Positions 33,306 to 43,019 of a stretch of 64,000 bases of DNA are shown piece after piece. Every line of letters begins with the position of its first letter. Positions within the stretch are counted from its first letter, which is position 1. The DNA comes from Bacteroidetes bacterium HGW-Bacteroidetes-16. GTDB taxonomy: Bacteria; Bacteroidota; Bacteroidia; Bacteroidales; F082. A program made the translations under genes and the position numbers. The notes beneath the pieces are model-generated. The model did not search any database and was not told the DNA's origin. It saw only the letters and a program-made list of their open reading frames with translations. The stretch is from positions 124,001-188,000 of the forward strand of contig PHDN01000003.1 in assembly GCA_002840975.1 (NCBI GenBank), read 5' to 3'.

Positions 33306-34895
33306 TTATTTGAAAAGGTCGAGCACCCTGTTGATGTCATCGACTTTAAACGGTTTTGTAATAAAATCATTCATGCCGACAGCAAAGCAGTTTTCTTTAT
33401 CTTCCTTTAATGCATTGGCTGTAAGGGCAACAATATAGCTTTTCTGAAGGTGGTGTTCTTGTTCGAATTTTCTTATCTCCCCTGTAGCTGTAAATCCATC
33501 CATAACAGGCATTTGGATATCCATCAGGATTAAATCCACAGGGTTTTTTTTATATGATTCTAATCCCAAAGCGCCATTGTTGGCAATGGTAATTTCGTGT
33601 CCAAGGTTGGACAAGATACCCTTGGCCACTTTTTGATTAATGATGTTATCTTCTACCAAAAGTATTTTTAAATTCCCGGCTTCTATTTTTCGCTGTGTTT
33701 CCAGGGTATTTTGGATTTCCACTAATAGTTCAGGAGAATTCGATGCGTTTTCTTTTATATTGAATAAAGCGGTAAACCAGAATGTTGAACCAACTCCCGG
33801 GGTGCTTGTTACGCCAATTTCACCACTCATCAACTCAGTCAGGTTTTTCGCGATGGCCAAGCCAAGGCCGGTACCTCCATATTCGCGTTGTGTAGATTGG
33901 TTTACCTGGCTGAACGATTTGAATAGCTTGGTCAATCCTTCCTGGGTTATCCCAATGCCTGTATCGGTGATCTCGAAGTGCAGTTTAACCTCGTCCCTGG
34001 TTCTATCCTCCACTCGTATGTTCACCGTAACAGTACCGTTTTTTGTAAACTTGATGGCATTATTGATGAGATTGATGATAATTTGTTTCAAGCGTAACGG
34101 GTCGCCAAATAGAAACAGGGGAACATCATTGGAAATGGAATAGAAGAGTTCGTCATTCTGTTCACGGGCTTTAATGTTAAGGATGGTTATCGAGTCTGTG
34201 ATCAGCTTTTTTAAATCAAACTGAACATATTCCAGGCTAATCATTCCCGATTCGATCTTTGATATATCCAGGATATCATTGATAATGGCCAACAAATTCT
34301 CACCGGAAATGGACATAATATTAATTAAATCCAATTGATCCTGGTTGAGGGGTGTTTGCTTGAGCAATTCTGTAACTCCGAGAATGCCATTCATAGGAGT
34401 CCTGATTTCGTGCGACATGGTCGCCAAAAATAGGGACTTTAAAAAATTACTTTTCTCGGCAGTTTCTTTGGCTTTTTGTAATTCGGTGTTGGAACTTTGC
34501 AGTAATTTTTTTTGTTCGTATAAATCAAGAAAAACCTTGACTTTTCCTTTCAGGATCTTCGGAACAATAGGTTTTGAAATAAAATCCACAGCGCCGGTTT
34601 CGATACCCTTGATCACATAACGTTCGTCATTGTATATGGCCGAAACAAATATCACAGGAAAATAGGTTATATTCGGGTCGTTATGAATCAACTCAACTGT
34701 TTCATAGCCATCCATTTCAGGCATCTGCACGTCAACTATGGCCAGGGCAAATTCGTGTTTTAGCGTAGCTCCCAATGCTTCATTTCCCGAAAGGGCACGA
34801 ACGAACTCCACGTTGGCATCACGTAAAACTGTTTCTAACGCGATCAGGTTTTCAAATTTGTCGTCGACAATTAATATTTTTGGTTTTTTGTCCAT
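33306..34895 (-). CDS. Hybrid response regulator/histidine kinase (REC-HK-REC)
   Basis: 529 residues, with no membrane segment. In order: an N-terminal receiver ([16 protein letters not shown] with phospho-Asp in [10 protein letters not shown] near 55), a coiled linker, HisKA with [15 protein letters not shown] (phospho-His near 163), HATPase with [10 protein letters not shown] and [12 protein letters not shown], and a C-terminal receiver ([12 protein letters not shown] with phospho-Asp in [10 protein letters not shown] near 455). Such proteins take phosphate from a partner kinase and pass it on. It starts 2 bases after the end of the next upstream gene, a sensor kinase, so the two form one operon and probably one phosphorelay. 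Confidence 0.93.
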   Translation of the reverse strand: MDKKPKILIVDDKFENLIALETVLRDANVEFVRALSGNEALGATLKHEFALAIVDVQMPEMDGYETVELIHNDPNITYFPVIFVSAIYNDERYVIKGIETGAVDFISKPIVPKILKGKVKVFLDLYEQKKLLQSSNTELQKAKETAEKSNFLKSLFLATMSHEIRTPMNGILGVTELLKQTPLNQDQLDLINIMSISGENLLAIINDILDISKIESGMISLEYVQFDLKKLITDSITILNIKAREQNDELFYSISNDVPLFLFGDPLRLKQIIINLINNAIKFTKNGTVTVNIRVEDRTRDEVKLHFEITDTGIGITQEGLTKLFKSFSQVNQSTQREYGGTGLGLAIAKNLTELMSGEIGVTSTPGVGSTFWFTALFNIKENASNSPELLVEIQNTLETQRKIEAGNLKILLVEDNIINQKVAKGILSNLGHEITIANNGALGLESYKKNPVDLILMDIQMPVMDGFTATGEIRKFEQEHHLQKSYIVALTANALKEDKENCFAVGMNDFITKPFKVDDINRVLDLFK

Positions 34896-34897
34896 GG

Positions 34898-37800
34898 TTA
34901 TTTATAAAGCCAAACGCGTAGCAACGACAATAATTTTTCAATATTCAGGGGTTTTGCCATGTAATCACTTGCTCCTGCATCGATGCATTTTTGCCGGTCC
35001 TCTTTCATGGCTTTTGCTGTAAGCGCAATCACAGGTATATTTTTAAGAGGTCCCATTGCCCTGATTCTTTTTATTGTTTGATACCCGTCAAGCTCGGGCA
35101 TCATGATGTCCATTAAAATGACGTCAAAATTAGTTTCTTTTTCCAGAATTTCAAGCGCGGTGATCCCGTTATCTGCCCTGGTGACTTTCATTCCTTGCTC
35201 ACTAAGTACCTTTGTCAAAGCAAAAATGTTGCGCATGTCGTCGTCCACAATCAGTACATTCTTGTCTTTAAAATGATCTGTTTTACTATGTATCTTGTGG
35301 ATCATGGTTTGTTTACTCTTAGGCATGTCAGAGATCACTCTGTGCATAAACAAGGCAGTTTCATCCAGTAGTCTTTCTTCTGACTTGACTCCTTTAATGA
35401 TAATTGTTTCAGCATACTTCTGAAGCATCTCATTTTCTTCTTTTGTCAGGTCCTTGCCCGTATAAATGATAATAGGAGTTTTATGAATGGCAGAAGCTTC
35501 TATTTTTCTGATCAAATCAAAACCACTCATATCGGACAAACCCAAGTCGAGAATCATACATTCATAATTGTTTTTCGAAAGCAGATCCAGAGCTTGTTCT
35601 CCTGTGGTGGCTTCAGTGATGTTCACATCTTTATCACCAATCAGTATTTTGATCGATTTCCGCAAATTGGCATCGTCTTCAACCAGCAATAAACTGCTTA
35701 CTTTTTTACTCACATATTCGTTAATCCTATTAAATGCCAGATCTAAGTCACCTTTCCTGGCCGGTTTGGTCAGGTAACCGATGGCGCCTTTGCCGGAACT
35801 CATGATGGTTTCGTCTTCTCCCGACATGATATGAACGGGAATATGCCTTGTTGATTGGTTTTCTTTGAGTAAGTCAAGTACCTTCCACCCATTAATACCG
35901 GGAAGGTTGATATCGAGAATAATGGCAATGGGGGCAGTTTTTACAGCCAATTCATATCCCAATTCACCTGTCGGACTGGCGAGACATTTGAATCCCTTTT
36001 CGTGAGATTGTTGAACAAGAATCTTGGCAAAATTCGGATCATCTTCTACAATAAGAATCACTTTATCGCCTGGTTTCCAGTTTTCCAGGTCATCTTTTAT
36101 GAAATTGATGGGTCCTATTTCGCTTATCATTGTTTGGCTGTCATCTGCAAAAATGGAGGATTCAGGTTCTACATGCACCGGTTTCTTATTTGTCTCCGGG
36201 GTTACTTTGGCAGGCACGTTGTCCTCGACAGCAGGGGCTGTAACCGGGATGTAAAATGTAAATGACGATCCTATGCCCTCGGTACTGCTGAGTTGGATTT
36301 CGCCTCCTAAAAGTTTGGCCAGTTCGCGCGAAATGGAGAGGCCTAATCCCGTTCCTCCAAATTTCCTTGAAATACTTCCATCAGCTTGTTTAAACGCCTC
36401 AAATACCTCGCGCTGTTTGTTTTCGGCGATACCAATCCCGGTATCAGCAACTGATATGGCGATGGTAGTATTTTTATTCAGTGAAGGTCTTTTTAATTCA
36501 ACATCGTCCCCGACTTTATTAAACCCTAATTTAATACTGCCCTTTGATGTGAACTTGATGGCATTCGACATGAAGTTTTTGAGTACCTGTTCAACTTTTT
36601 GTTGGTCTGTTGATATGACCTCCTGAATGTCAGGGTCGATGATTATTTCAAACTCAAGCCCTTTTTGCTGGGTTACATGTTTAAAATAATTATAAATGTT
36701 GCTTGAAATCTCATTTAAATTTACGGGTTCAATATTAAGCGACATTTTTCCTGCTTCAATCTTGCTCAGATCAAGGATGTCGTTAATCATGGTGAGCAGA
36801 TCGGTACCGCTTTTATAAATGATTTCGGCCGATTCCACTTGTTCAGCGGTCAGGTTATTTTCCCTGTTTTCGGCCAGGCTGTTAGAGAGAATAAGTAAGC
36901 TGTTGAGTGGTGTGCGCAGTTCGTGCGACATGTTGGCTAAAAACTCGCTTTTATACTTACTGGCTATGGCCAGTTCTTCGGCTTTACGTTCAAGGTCGTT
37001 GCGGGTGTTTTCGAGTTGCAGATTTTTCTCAGAGATATCGGCTTTCTGGTGTTCGAGGTAATTGGTTTTTTCGATGAGTTCTTCATTTGTAACCCTGAGT
37101 TCCTCCTGTTGTTGTTGGAGTTCTTCAGCCGCCGAACGAAGTGCAGATGACTTTTCCTCAAGCACCTTATTTGCTTCCATCAATTCTTCCTGTTGCGCCC
37201 TAAGTTCTTCCGCTTGCTCTTGTGTTTTCGAGAGCAAGATTTTAATTTCCGTGTTTACCCTTAATGTGTTGAACCCAATGGCCAGGTTTTCAGATAACTG
37301 ACGGATCAATTCCAATTTCTTTTCTGAAATTTCTTCTGAACTGGCCAATTCCAATACGGCCACGCAACGGTTTTGAAAAACGAGTGGAACAACCAGGATA
37401 TGGGCAGGTTTGGTTTCTCCCAGCCCTGATTTAATTAAAATATAGTCTTCCGGAATCTGGTCATAGGCAATGGTTTTCATCTCCAGGGCAGCTTGCCCTA
37501 CCAGTCCTTCACCCAATTTAAACTCGCTGATTCCTGATTTTCTGCTAAAATAGGCGTAGGAGCTAATGAGCTTATAAACATCGTCCTGTTCAACGAAAAG
37601 TGCACCCATCTGAATAGTTAGAATTTCAGCAAGTTTTGAGAGTATCTGATTTCCGAGGTCAGTGGCGGTTTTGTCTCCCTGAAGCAATTCGCTGATTTTT
37701 ACAATGGATTCCTGGCGCCAATGGTTGTCGTTATTCTTGCTGCGCAACTCAATCAGGTTTAAACGCATCTGAATAAGGGCATTGCCCAGAATATCGTTTT

Positions 37801-39058
37801 TGCCCAAAGAGATAAAAGTTGATTCGTATAGCCCTTTTCCAATATCCCGGGCAAATTCAGCACTCTTTTTCATTGCCCCGGTAAGTTTGTTGAGCGCATT
37901 GCCCATTTCGGAAAGCTCGTCCCGGGTGGTTAATTTTATTTCCCTCACCTGGTCGATGGCACCAGTCGACAGCACATTTAACTCTTTGGTTGTAAAAATA
38001 AGCGGGGTGGTGATTTTCTTGGCTACAAACCAAATTAAAAAGGCCAGAATCAAGATACCAAAAACACCGGTTAAGATGGATATCAAGGCACTTCGGTTGG
38101 CTTCCTCGAGGATAATTTTTTCAGGGACAACGATCGCGATATACCAGGGATAATCGAGGTTGTAAATATAGAAAGGTACAAAAGAAACGTAATTTTTATT
38201 ATCAGAGTTTGAATTATCGGTAAAGCTAAACGGTTTGCCAGTAAGCAGGCTGTCGGATATGTTAAATTGAATAGATTTAGCGATCGGAAAATCATTGATC
38301 GTTGTGTTTTCAAATTTTTTACCAGGGCATGAAATAATGGTTCCCTTATTTGAAACCATGATCGAATAGCTATCTTTAAATGGCTTAATATCAGCGATCA
38401 GGTCGTAAAAACTGTTCATTTGCATGTCTACTCCCACCAAACCTGAAAAATGATGATCGATCATCAGAGGAACAGCAGCACTTGCTTCTAATATTTGCAC
38501 GTTTTCATGCCCCTGATACGAAAAATAATAAGGTTCTGTCATGAATTCGCGAGGATTGGCCTTGATGTCGTAATACACTCCGCCTGTAGATTTTCCGTCT
38601 GATTCAAGTAACTCCTCAAAAATTCGGAGACTGTCATTTTCTTTCAAATAGGTAATCCTTCTTCTCCCGTTTTCCAGAGGATATCCGGGGTCAAGGGCCT
38701 TTAGTTCCCAACTCGCCCATACCGAAAGATAGCGCGGATTTGCAAGCAATATTTTTCCCAGTATTGGGTCGAGATCTGACTTGATGCGCGTGATCTCTTT
38801 CTGAGGATAGTTTTGATATACTGTTGCTATTGTTCTGAACAATGCCATGTCACTATCCAATTTTCCCTTCACAATATTGGCCGATTCGCGTGCAGTGGCA
38901 TCTACATAGGCCGTTGCTTTTTCAACAGCCATGTATTTGGTGTTAAAGACAATATAAATAAGTGTTGCCGAGAAGATGAGGATAGTAGGTGTAAGGATAT
39001 AAACAAGTAATTTCGTTTGAAGGGTGGTTTTTTTCACTTTTGGAGCTTTAAAATTCAT
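34898..39058 (-). CDS. Multidomain hybrid sensor histidine kinase with three receiver domains
   Basis: 1386 residues. Two membrane segments at about 14-36 and 325-345 bracket a large periplasmic double-Cache sensor ([18 protein letters not shown]-like, with LDPILGKIL and FTDNSNSD). Then HAMP ([16 protein letters not shown]), a GAF domain ([16 protein letters not shown]), a Gln/Glu-rich coiled coil (about 610-690), HisKA with [15 protein letters not shown] (His about 700), HATPase ([13 protein letters not shown]), and three receivers with [16 protein letters not shown] and VDDDMRNI. Asp sites are in [18 protein letters not shown] and [11 protein letters not shown]. It senses an unknown extracellular ligand, and the receivers suggest a complex relay. 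It is coupled to the next gene (2-base gap). Confidence 0.93.
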   Translation of the reverse strand: MNFKAPKVKKTTLQTKLLVYILTPTILIFSATLIYIVFNTKYMAVEKATAYVDATARESANIVKGKLDSDMALFRTIATVYQNYPQKEITRIKSDLDPILGKILLANPRYLSVWASWELKALDPGYPLENGRRRITYLKENDSLRIFEELLESDGKSTGGVYYDIKANPREFMTEPYYFSYQGHENVQILEASAAVPLMIDHHFSGLVGVDMQMNSFYDLIADIKPFKDSYSIMVSNKGTIISCPGKKFENTTINDFPIAKSIQFNISDSLLTGKPFSFTDNSNSDNKNYVSFVPFYIYNLDYPWYIAIVVPEKIILEEANRSALISILTGVFGILILAFLIWFVAKKITTPLIFTTKELNVLSTGAIDQVREIKLTTRDELSEMGNALNKLTGAMKKSAEFARDIGKGLYESTFISLGKNDILGNALIQMRLNLIELRSKNNDNHWRQESIVKISELLQGDKTATDLGNQILSKLAEILTIQMGALFVEQDDVYKLISSYAYFSRKSGISEFKLGEGLVGQAALEMKTIAYDQIPEDYILIKSGLGETKPAHILVVPLVFQNRCVAVLELASSEEISEKKLELIRQLSENLAIGFNTLRVNTEIKILLSKTQEQAEELRAQQEELMEANKVLEEKSSALRSAAEELQQQQEELRVTNEELIEKTNYLEHQKADISEKNLQLENTRNDLERKAEELAIASKYKSEFLANMSHELRTPLNSLLILSNSLAENRENNLTAEQVESAEIIYKSGTDLLTMINDILDLSKIEAGKMSLNIEPVNLNEISSNIYNYFKHVTQQKGLEFEIIIDPDIQEVISTDQQKVEQVLKNFMSNAIKFTSKGSIKLGFNKVGDDVELKRPSLNKNTTIAISVADTGIGIAENKQREVFEAFKQADGSISRKFGGTGLGLSISRELAKLLGGEIQLSSTEGIGSSFTFYIPVTAPAVEDNVPAKVTPETNKKPVHVEPESSIFADDSQTMISEIGPINFIKDDLENWKPGDKVILIVEDDPNFAKILVQQSHEKGFKCLASPTGELGYELAVKTAPIAIILDINLPGINGWKVLDLLKENQSTRHIPVHIMSGEDETIMSSGKGAIGYLTKPARKGDLDLAFNRINEYVSKKVSSLLLVEDDANLRKSIKILIGDKDVNITEATTGEQALDLLSKNNYECMILDLGLSDMSGFDLIRKIEASAIHKTPIIIYTGKDLTKEENEMLQKYAETIIIKGVKSEERLLDETALFMHRVISDMPKSKQTMIHKIHSKTDHFKDKNVLIVDDDMRNIFALTKVLSEQGMKVTRADNGITALEILEKETNFDVILMDIMMPELDGYQTIKRIRAMGPLKNIPVIALTAKAMKEDRQKCIDAGASDYMAKPLNIEKLLSLLRVWLYK

Positions 39059-39171
39059 AAAACCTGGATTGAATAAATGGATAACGACCTTTTAATTTCC
39101 ATGTAAAATTAGGGTATTTTTCAATTCAATTGATGATGTGGGTGGTTTTGGATACAATTATCTCCCCCGGG

Positions 39172-39717
39172 TTAATCCAGATTACCCAATGATGCTGTTT
39201 TTTGCAGACATTTAATGATGATATTAATATCGGTTGAAATGTGAAAATCGATGGTCTCTTGGAGTTTGAATTTTTCTTTAACCCCGGCTAAATACTGTTC
39301 CCGAACTCCTACAATAAGTGTCATATTTTTACTTTGAGTTAATAAGTGGAACGAATCATGCCAGATATGGCCTTCCAGCTCAAACCGTCCAATCTCATCG
39401 ATGAAAAACACAGCAGGTTTGGTTTTTATCGCGTCTAAAATCAGTTGGTTGCCGTACTCAATGGTGGTTTGATTAAAATAAAACCTCCCATACTGGACCG
39501 GATTTTGATCAGCAACGAGGGAAGCCAATGGCAGACTGAGCAGCGATGGTAATTCTAATAATTGATAACCTGTTTTTTGCCCATAGTGCCAAACTCCAGG
39601 TGCTACAAAACCCTCTGAATCAATCTCCAGCTTAATTATTTCTTTATATATTTCCAACAATTTGGTGGTTTTACCCTCATTTTGTTGACCGAAAAGCAGC
39701 ATGATTCGCGGACCCAT
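39172..39717 (-). CDS. THEP1-like P-loop NTPase
   Basis: 181 residues. The Walker A motif GQQNEGKTTK (residues 9-18) and the Walker B region AVFFIDEIGRFELEG are typical of the THEP1 nucleoside-triphosphatase family, whose core reads DEIG..EL. It hydrolyses NTPs in vitro in the studied relatives; a cellular role is not settled. Only about 80 bases separate it from the divergent prmC gene. It could belong to a different DEIG-containing NTPase group with some RNA role, but the DEIG..EL box fits THEP1 best. Confidence 0.75.
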   Translation of the reverse strand: MGPRIMLLFGQQNEGKTTKLLEIYKEIIKLEIDSEGFVAPGVWHYGQKTGYQLLELPSLLSLPLASLVADQNPVQYGRFYFNQTTIEYGNQLILDAIKTKPAVFFIDEIGRFELEGHIWHDSFHLLTQSKNMTLIVGVREQYLAGVKEKFKLQETIDFHISTDINIIIKCLQKTASLGNLD

Positions 39718-39799
39718 CTATTTTTATGGTATTGATACTTAATCAAGCGAAATTAATCGATTTTGCTCAAGATAAAGTTTAATTTCAGTCCTTTGCACG

Positions 39800-40663
39800 A
39801 TGAAATTTAAAAACAACTTGGTAAAACAGCTGGTAAGCGATTATATAGCAGAGCTGACGCCCATCTATAATAAAGAGGAAGCTGCCCACATGGTGTTTTG
39901 GTTGATGGAAGATTTTTTTGGTATTTCGAGAACAGGTATGCTATTAAATCCTGAGAAGAAACTCTCGGAATCGGAAATGTTAACGCTCCACTTTGCAGTT
40001 AAAAGCCTTAAAAGTCATGTTCCGGTTCAATATATTATTGGAAAGGTAGCCTTTTTAAATTTAAGTTTGAAAGTTACCGGGGCGGTATTAATTCCCCGTC
40101 CTGAAACAGAGCAATTGGTAGATTGGATCTTACAAATTGAAACAACGCCCCGTTTAAAAATCCTGGATATCGGCACCGGGAGTGGATGCATCGCCCTGGC
40201 TATCAAGCAGGCTATGCCTGATGCCTCCGTTTGGGGGTATGACCAAAGCAGTGAAGCATTGGCTGTTGCCATGCAAAATGCGAAATCGAATGAGTTGGAT
40301 GTGCATTTTTTTCAAGCCGATATTTTCCAGGAAAACATAGATGCATTGGAACCCATGGACGTGATTATTAGTAACCCTCCTTATGTGTTGCAAAGCGAGA
40401 AATATATCATGCATGCTAACGTTCTCGAATATGAGCCCCATTCGGCATTGTTCGTGCCCGACGACACTCCACTTCTTTATTACGAAGCAATACTTAAACA
40501 GGTAAAGTTGTTACTAGTGTCAGGAGGTCGGATTTATTTTGAGATCAATGAGAGGATGGGACAGGAAATGGTTGTTTTGCTCCATTCGTGGGATTATAAT
40601 GAGGTGTATCTTAAACATGATTTAAACGGAAAACCACGCTTTATTTCAGGTCTAAAACAATAA
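39800..40663 (+). CDS. prmC: Peptide chain release factor N5-glutamine methyltransferase
   Basis: 287 residues. PrmC methylates the Gln of the GGQ motif in release factors with SAM. DIGTGSGCIALAI (about 122-134) is the SAM-binding motif I and ISNPPYVLQ (about 190) holds the NPPY catalytic box. The N-terminal 80-residue helical domain binds the release factor. Normal length. It diverges from the THEP1-like gene and is followed by a strong terminator. Confidence 0.95.
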   Translation: MKFKNNLVKQLVSDYIAELTPIYNKEEAAHMVFWLMEDFFGISRTGMLLNPEKKLSESEMLTLHFAVKSLKSHVPVQYIIGKVAFLNLSLKVTGAVLIPRPETEQLVDWILQIETTPRLKILDIGTGSGCIALAIKQAMPDASVWGYDQSSEALAVAMQNAKSNELDVHFFQADIFQENIDALEPMDVIISNPPYVLQSEKYIMHANVLEYEPHSALFVPDDTPLLYYEAILKQVKLLLVSGGRIYFEINERMGQEMVVLLHSWDYNEVYLKHDLNGKPRFISGLKQ

Positions 40664-40696
40664 AAAGGCCACTTTTATTAATAGTGGCCTTTTTTT
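40662..40696. terminator. Bidirectional terminator between prmC and the PiT gene
   Basis: AAAAAGGCCACT (40662-40673) and AGTGGCCTTTTTTT (40683-40696) pair over 12 bp with a 9-base loop and an A-run/T-run on the two sides, so it can act on both convergent genes. Confidence 0.88.
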
Positions 40697-40698
40697 GT

Positions 40699-42939
40699 TT
40701 AGTTCTTTTTCTTGTTGAGTACAACAAAATCGCGTTGCGACTTATATAGATTGAATCCCATCAGGGCCATGTGTTTGCTCTCGTTGAGAATATTCAGGAA
40801 GAGGATACTGTTTTTAGTTCCTGAAGCGGCCGTTTTAATTCGTCCAATTTGATTTTTATTGTATCGCTCAATGAGGTGAAGGTATTGATTTAGAATGGCC
40901 TGTATATCTTCTTGTTTCGAGTAGTCTTTGCCCTCGATACTCAGTATAATCAGGTTCAAAAAATTAACAATCACCTCCTGAAGCTTCTTTAGTTCAGCAA
41001 TTTGTTCTTCGCTGAAGGGTTTGTGATTGTTTTCGATGTGCTCGATGGCCGGACGGTTGATGTACGAAATGGCATGAAGCATCTCACGCATATAATCGAG
41101 CACCTGAACAAAATAGTAGGCTGTGTCCGTTGAATCCTTTTTAAGTTTGTCAACAATTACGGTGATGTGGTCCTTCAGGTATTTTGTCTTGGCCGTAGTG
41201 GCGTCGAGGTCGCGTTGAATTTTCTTTAATTGTTTTCTGTCTTCCAATTCAATTCCTGTGATGATATTACCTATTGCTGTTGAAATCTTTCTCAGGTTCT
41301 TAATGACGGTTTTTACTGTTTTTTCACCAATATTTTCATCAGTTAGGTCATAAACCTCCTTCGTGCCTTCAACAGCATTTTCCTCCGATTTGTTGTGATA
41401 ACGGTGTGATTTATAAATTAAATAGATTACAAATGCCGACATCGCAACAATGGCGTAGACCTGGCCATAATAAAACAAATATATCATGATCAGTGCAACC
41501 GTAAAGGCACTAAAGGCAGTCAGGAACCAGCCACCAATAACGGCAAGTACGCCCGATATCCTGTAAACAGCACTCTCCCTGTCCCAGGCCTTATCCGATA
41601 ACGAAGTCCCCATGGCTACCATAAAGGTTACATAGGTAGTTGACAGAGGTAGTTTTAGTGAGGTTCCCAACGCAATCAGGATGCTCGCGACAGTGAGGTT
41701 AACTGAAGCCCTGATCAGGTCAAAAGTCGGCGCGTCCGGGTCTTTCTCCTTTTGTTTAATTGGTTCAAATTGTCGCCCGATAGCGTTTACAAAGCTGTCA
41801 GGTAGTATTTTACGGATATTGGTATTGAGATTCATCGATGACCTGACAAGGGCCTTTGAAAGCCAACTGGGTTTAAATCGCTCATCGCCGTCTGCCTGTC
41901 GACTTAAGTCAAGGGAAGTCTTGACCACGCTTTTGGCTTTCTTTGAAGTAAACAAGGTAATCACCATGATAATACCTGCCCCGATGAGAAATAGAATAGG
42001 AGTCGATACTTTTCCTGAAAGGCCAGTCATCAGGAAATCATTCGCGACACCTCCTTCAGAAGCATTAAAAATCTGCCACGAACTGTAACCTGCCAATGGT
42101 ACTCCAACGAAATTCACCAGGTCGTTACCAGCGAAAGCCATTGCCAACGAAAATGTACCCACCAGGACAATCACCTTTAAAATGTTTAGATTGAACAATA
42201 CGTGGAGTAATTGCAGCAAGAGGGTCCATCCTATTAAACTGATAACCAGTATTGTGGCTGTATGGTTCTGAAAGTAATCTATAGTTGCCTCTGAGATGAA
42301 GGTAGCATCTTTAACTCCTTTTATCAAAATAAAATAGGTCAGGGCAGTAAAAGAGAGTCCACCCCAGAGAGATCCAAAATATTTCATTCGTTTTTTATAA
42401 TTAAACGAAAAAACAATCCTGATAAAGTACTGTATCACTGCCCCCACAGTGAACGCAATGACTACCGATACCAATATTCCTGATATGATGGCCAGGGCTT
42501 TTGATGAGTTAATGAACTGACTAATACTTGTAATGTTGTCATTCATGATGATTTTTATGGTTGCCATCCCAACGGCAGCCCCAAGTAATTCAAATACGAG
42601 GGATACTGTGGTCGAGGTAGGTAATCCGATGGTGTTGTATGCGTCAAGAAGTAGGACGTCAGTGACCATAACGGCCAAAAAGATCAACATGATTTCAGAG
42701 AAATAAAACTCCCCCGGATTAAAAATGCCTTTCCTGGCTACCTCCATCATTCCGGATGAAAAAATGCTCCCAACCAGCACTCCTAACCCGGCGATCAGCA
42801 TGATGATTTTAAATGGGGCGACCTTCGAACCAATGGCCGAATTTAAGAAATTTACTGCATCATTACTTACACCAACAACCAGGTCCGACGCTGCCAGTAT
42901 AAAAAGCAATATAACGATAAACAGGTAGAATGTTTCCAT
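40699..42939 (-). CDS. PiT-family inorganic phosphate transporter with PhoU-like C-terminus
   Basis: 746 residues. Two homologous halves carry the PiT signature: VGVSNDAVNFLNSAIGS near the N-terminus and FAGNDLVNFVGVPLAGYSS near residue 275. About eleven membrane segments are spread over residues 1-510. The last 240 residues are a soluble helical region (from about 520, KTVIKNLRKISTAI on) resembling PhoU-type regulatory domains, a common Bacteroidota extension. It imports phosphate with H+ or Na+. The terminator at 40662 separates it from prmC. Confidence 0.92.
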   Translation of the reverse strand: METFYLFIVILLFILAASDLVVGVSNDAVNFLNSAIGSKVAPFKIIMLIAGLGVLVGSIFSSGMMEVARKGIFNPGEFYFSEIMLIFLAVMVTDVLLLDAYNTIGLPTSTTVSLVFELLGAAVGMATIKIIMNDNITSISQFINSSKALAIISGILVSVVIAFTVGAVIQYFIRIVFSFNYKKRMKYFGSLWGGLSFTALTYFILIKGVKDATFISEATIDYFQNHTATILVISLIGWTLLLQLLHVLFNLNILKVIVLVGTFSLAMAFAGNDLVNFVGVPLAGYSSWQIFNASEGGVANDFLMTGLSGKVSTPILFLIGAGIIMVITLFTSKKAKSVVKTSLDLSRQADGDERFKPSWLSKALVRSSMNLNTNIRKILPDSFVNAIGRQFEPIKQKEKDPDAPTFDLIRASVNLTVASILIALGTSLKLPLSTTYVTFMVAMGTSLSDKAWDRESAVYRISGVLAVIGGWFLTAFSAFTVALIMIYLFYYGQVYAIVAMSAFVIYLIYKSHRYHNKSEENAVEGTKEVYDLTDENIGEKTVKTVIKNLRKISTAIGNIITGIELEDRKQLKKIQRDLDATTAKTKYLKDHITVIVDKLKKDSTDTAYYFVQVLDYMREMLHAISYINRPAIEHIENNHKPFSEEQIAELKKLQEVIVNFLNLIILSIEGKDYSKQEDIQAILNQYLHLIERYNKNQIGRIKTAASGTKNSILFLNILNESKHMALMGFNLYKSQRDFVVLNKKKN

Positions 42940-43019
42940 ATTTCAATTTTTCAGTCTGAGTTGCAAGAGTATTCAATTCTCTCATCCACAGAAGGGATTA
43001 ATGTTAAGAAATGGTTAAG

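Noticed and set aside
37060-37210. Repeat-like Gln/Glu-rich stretch
   Set aside because: This is the coiled-coil linker of the sensor kinase, common in the family.
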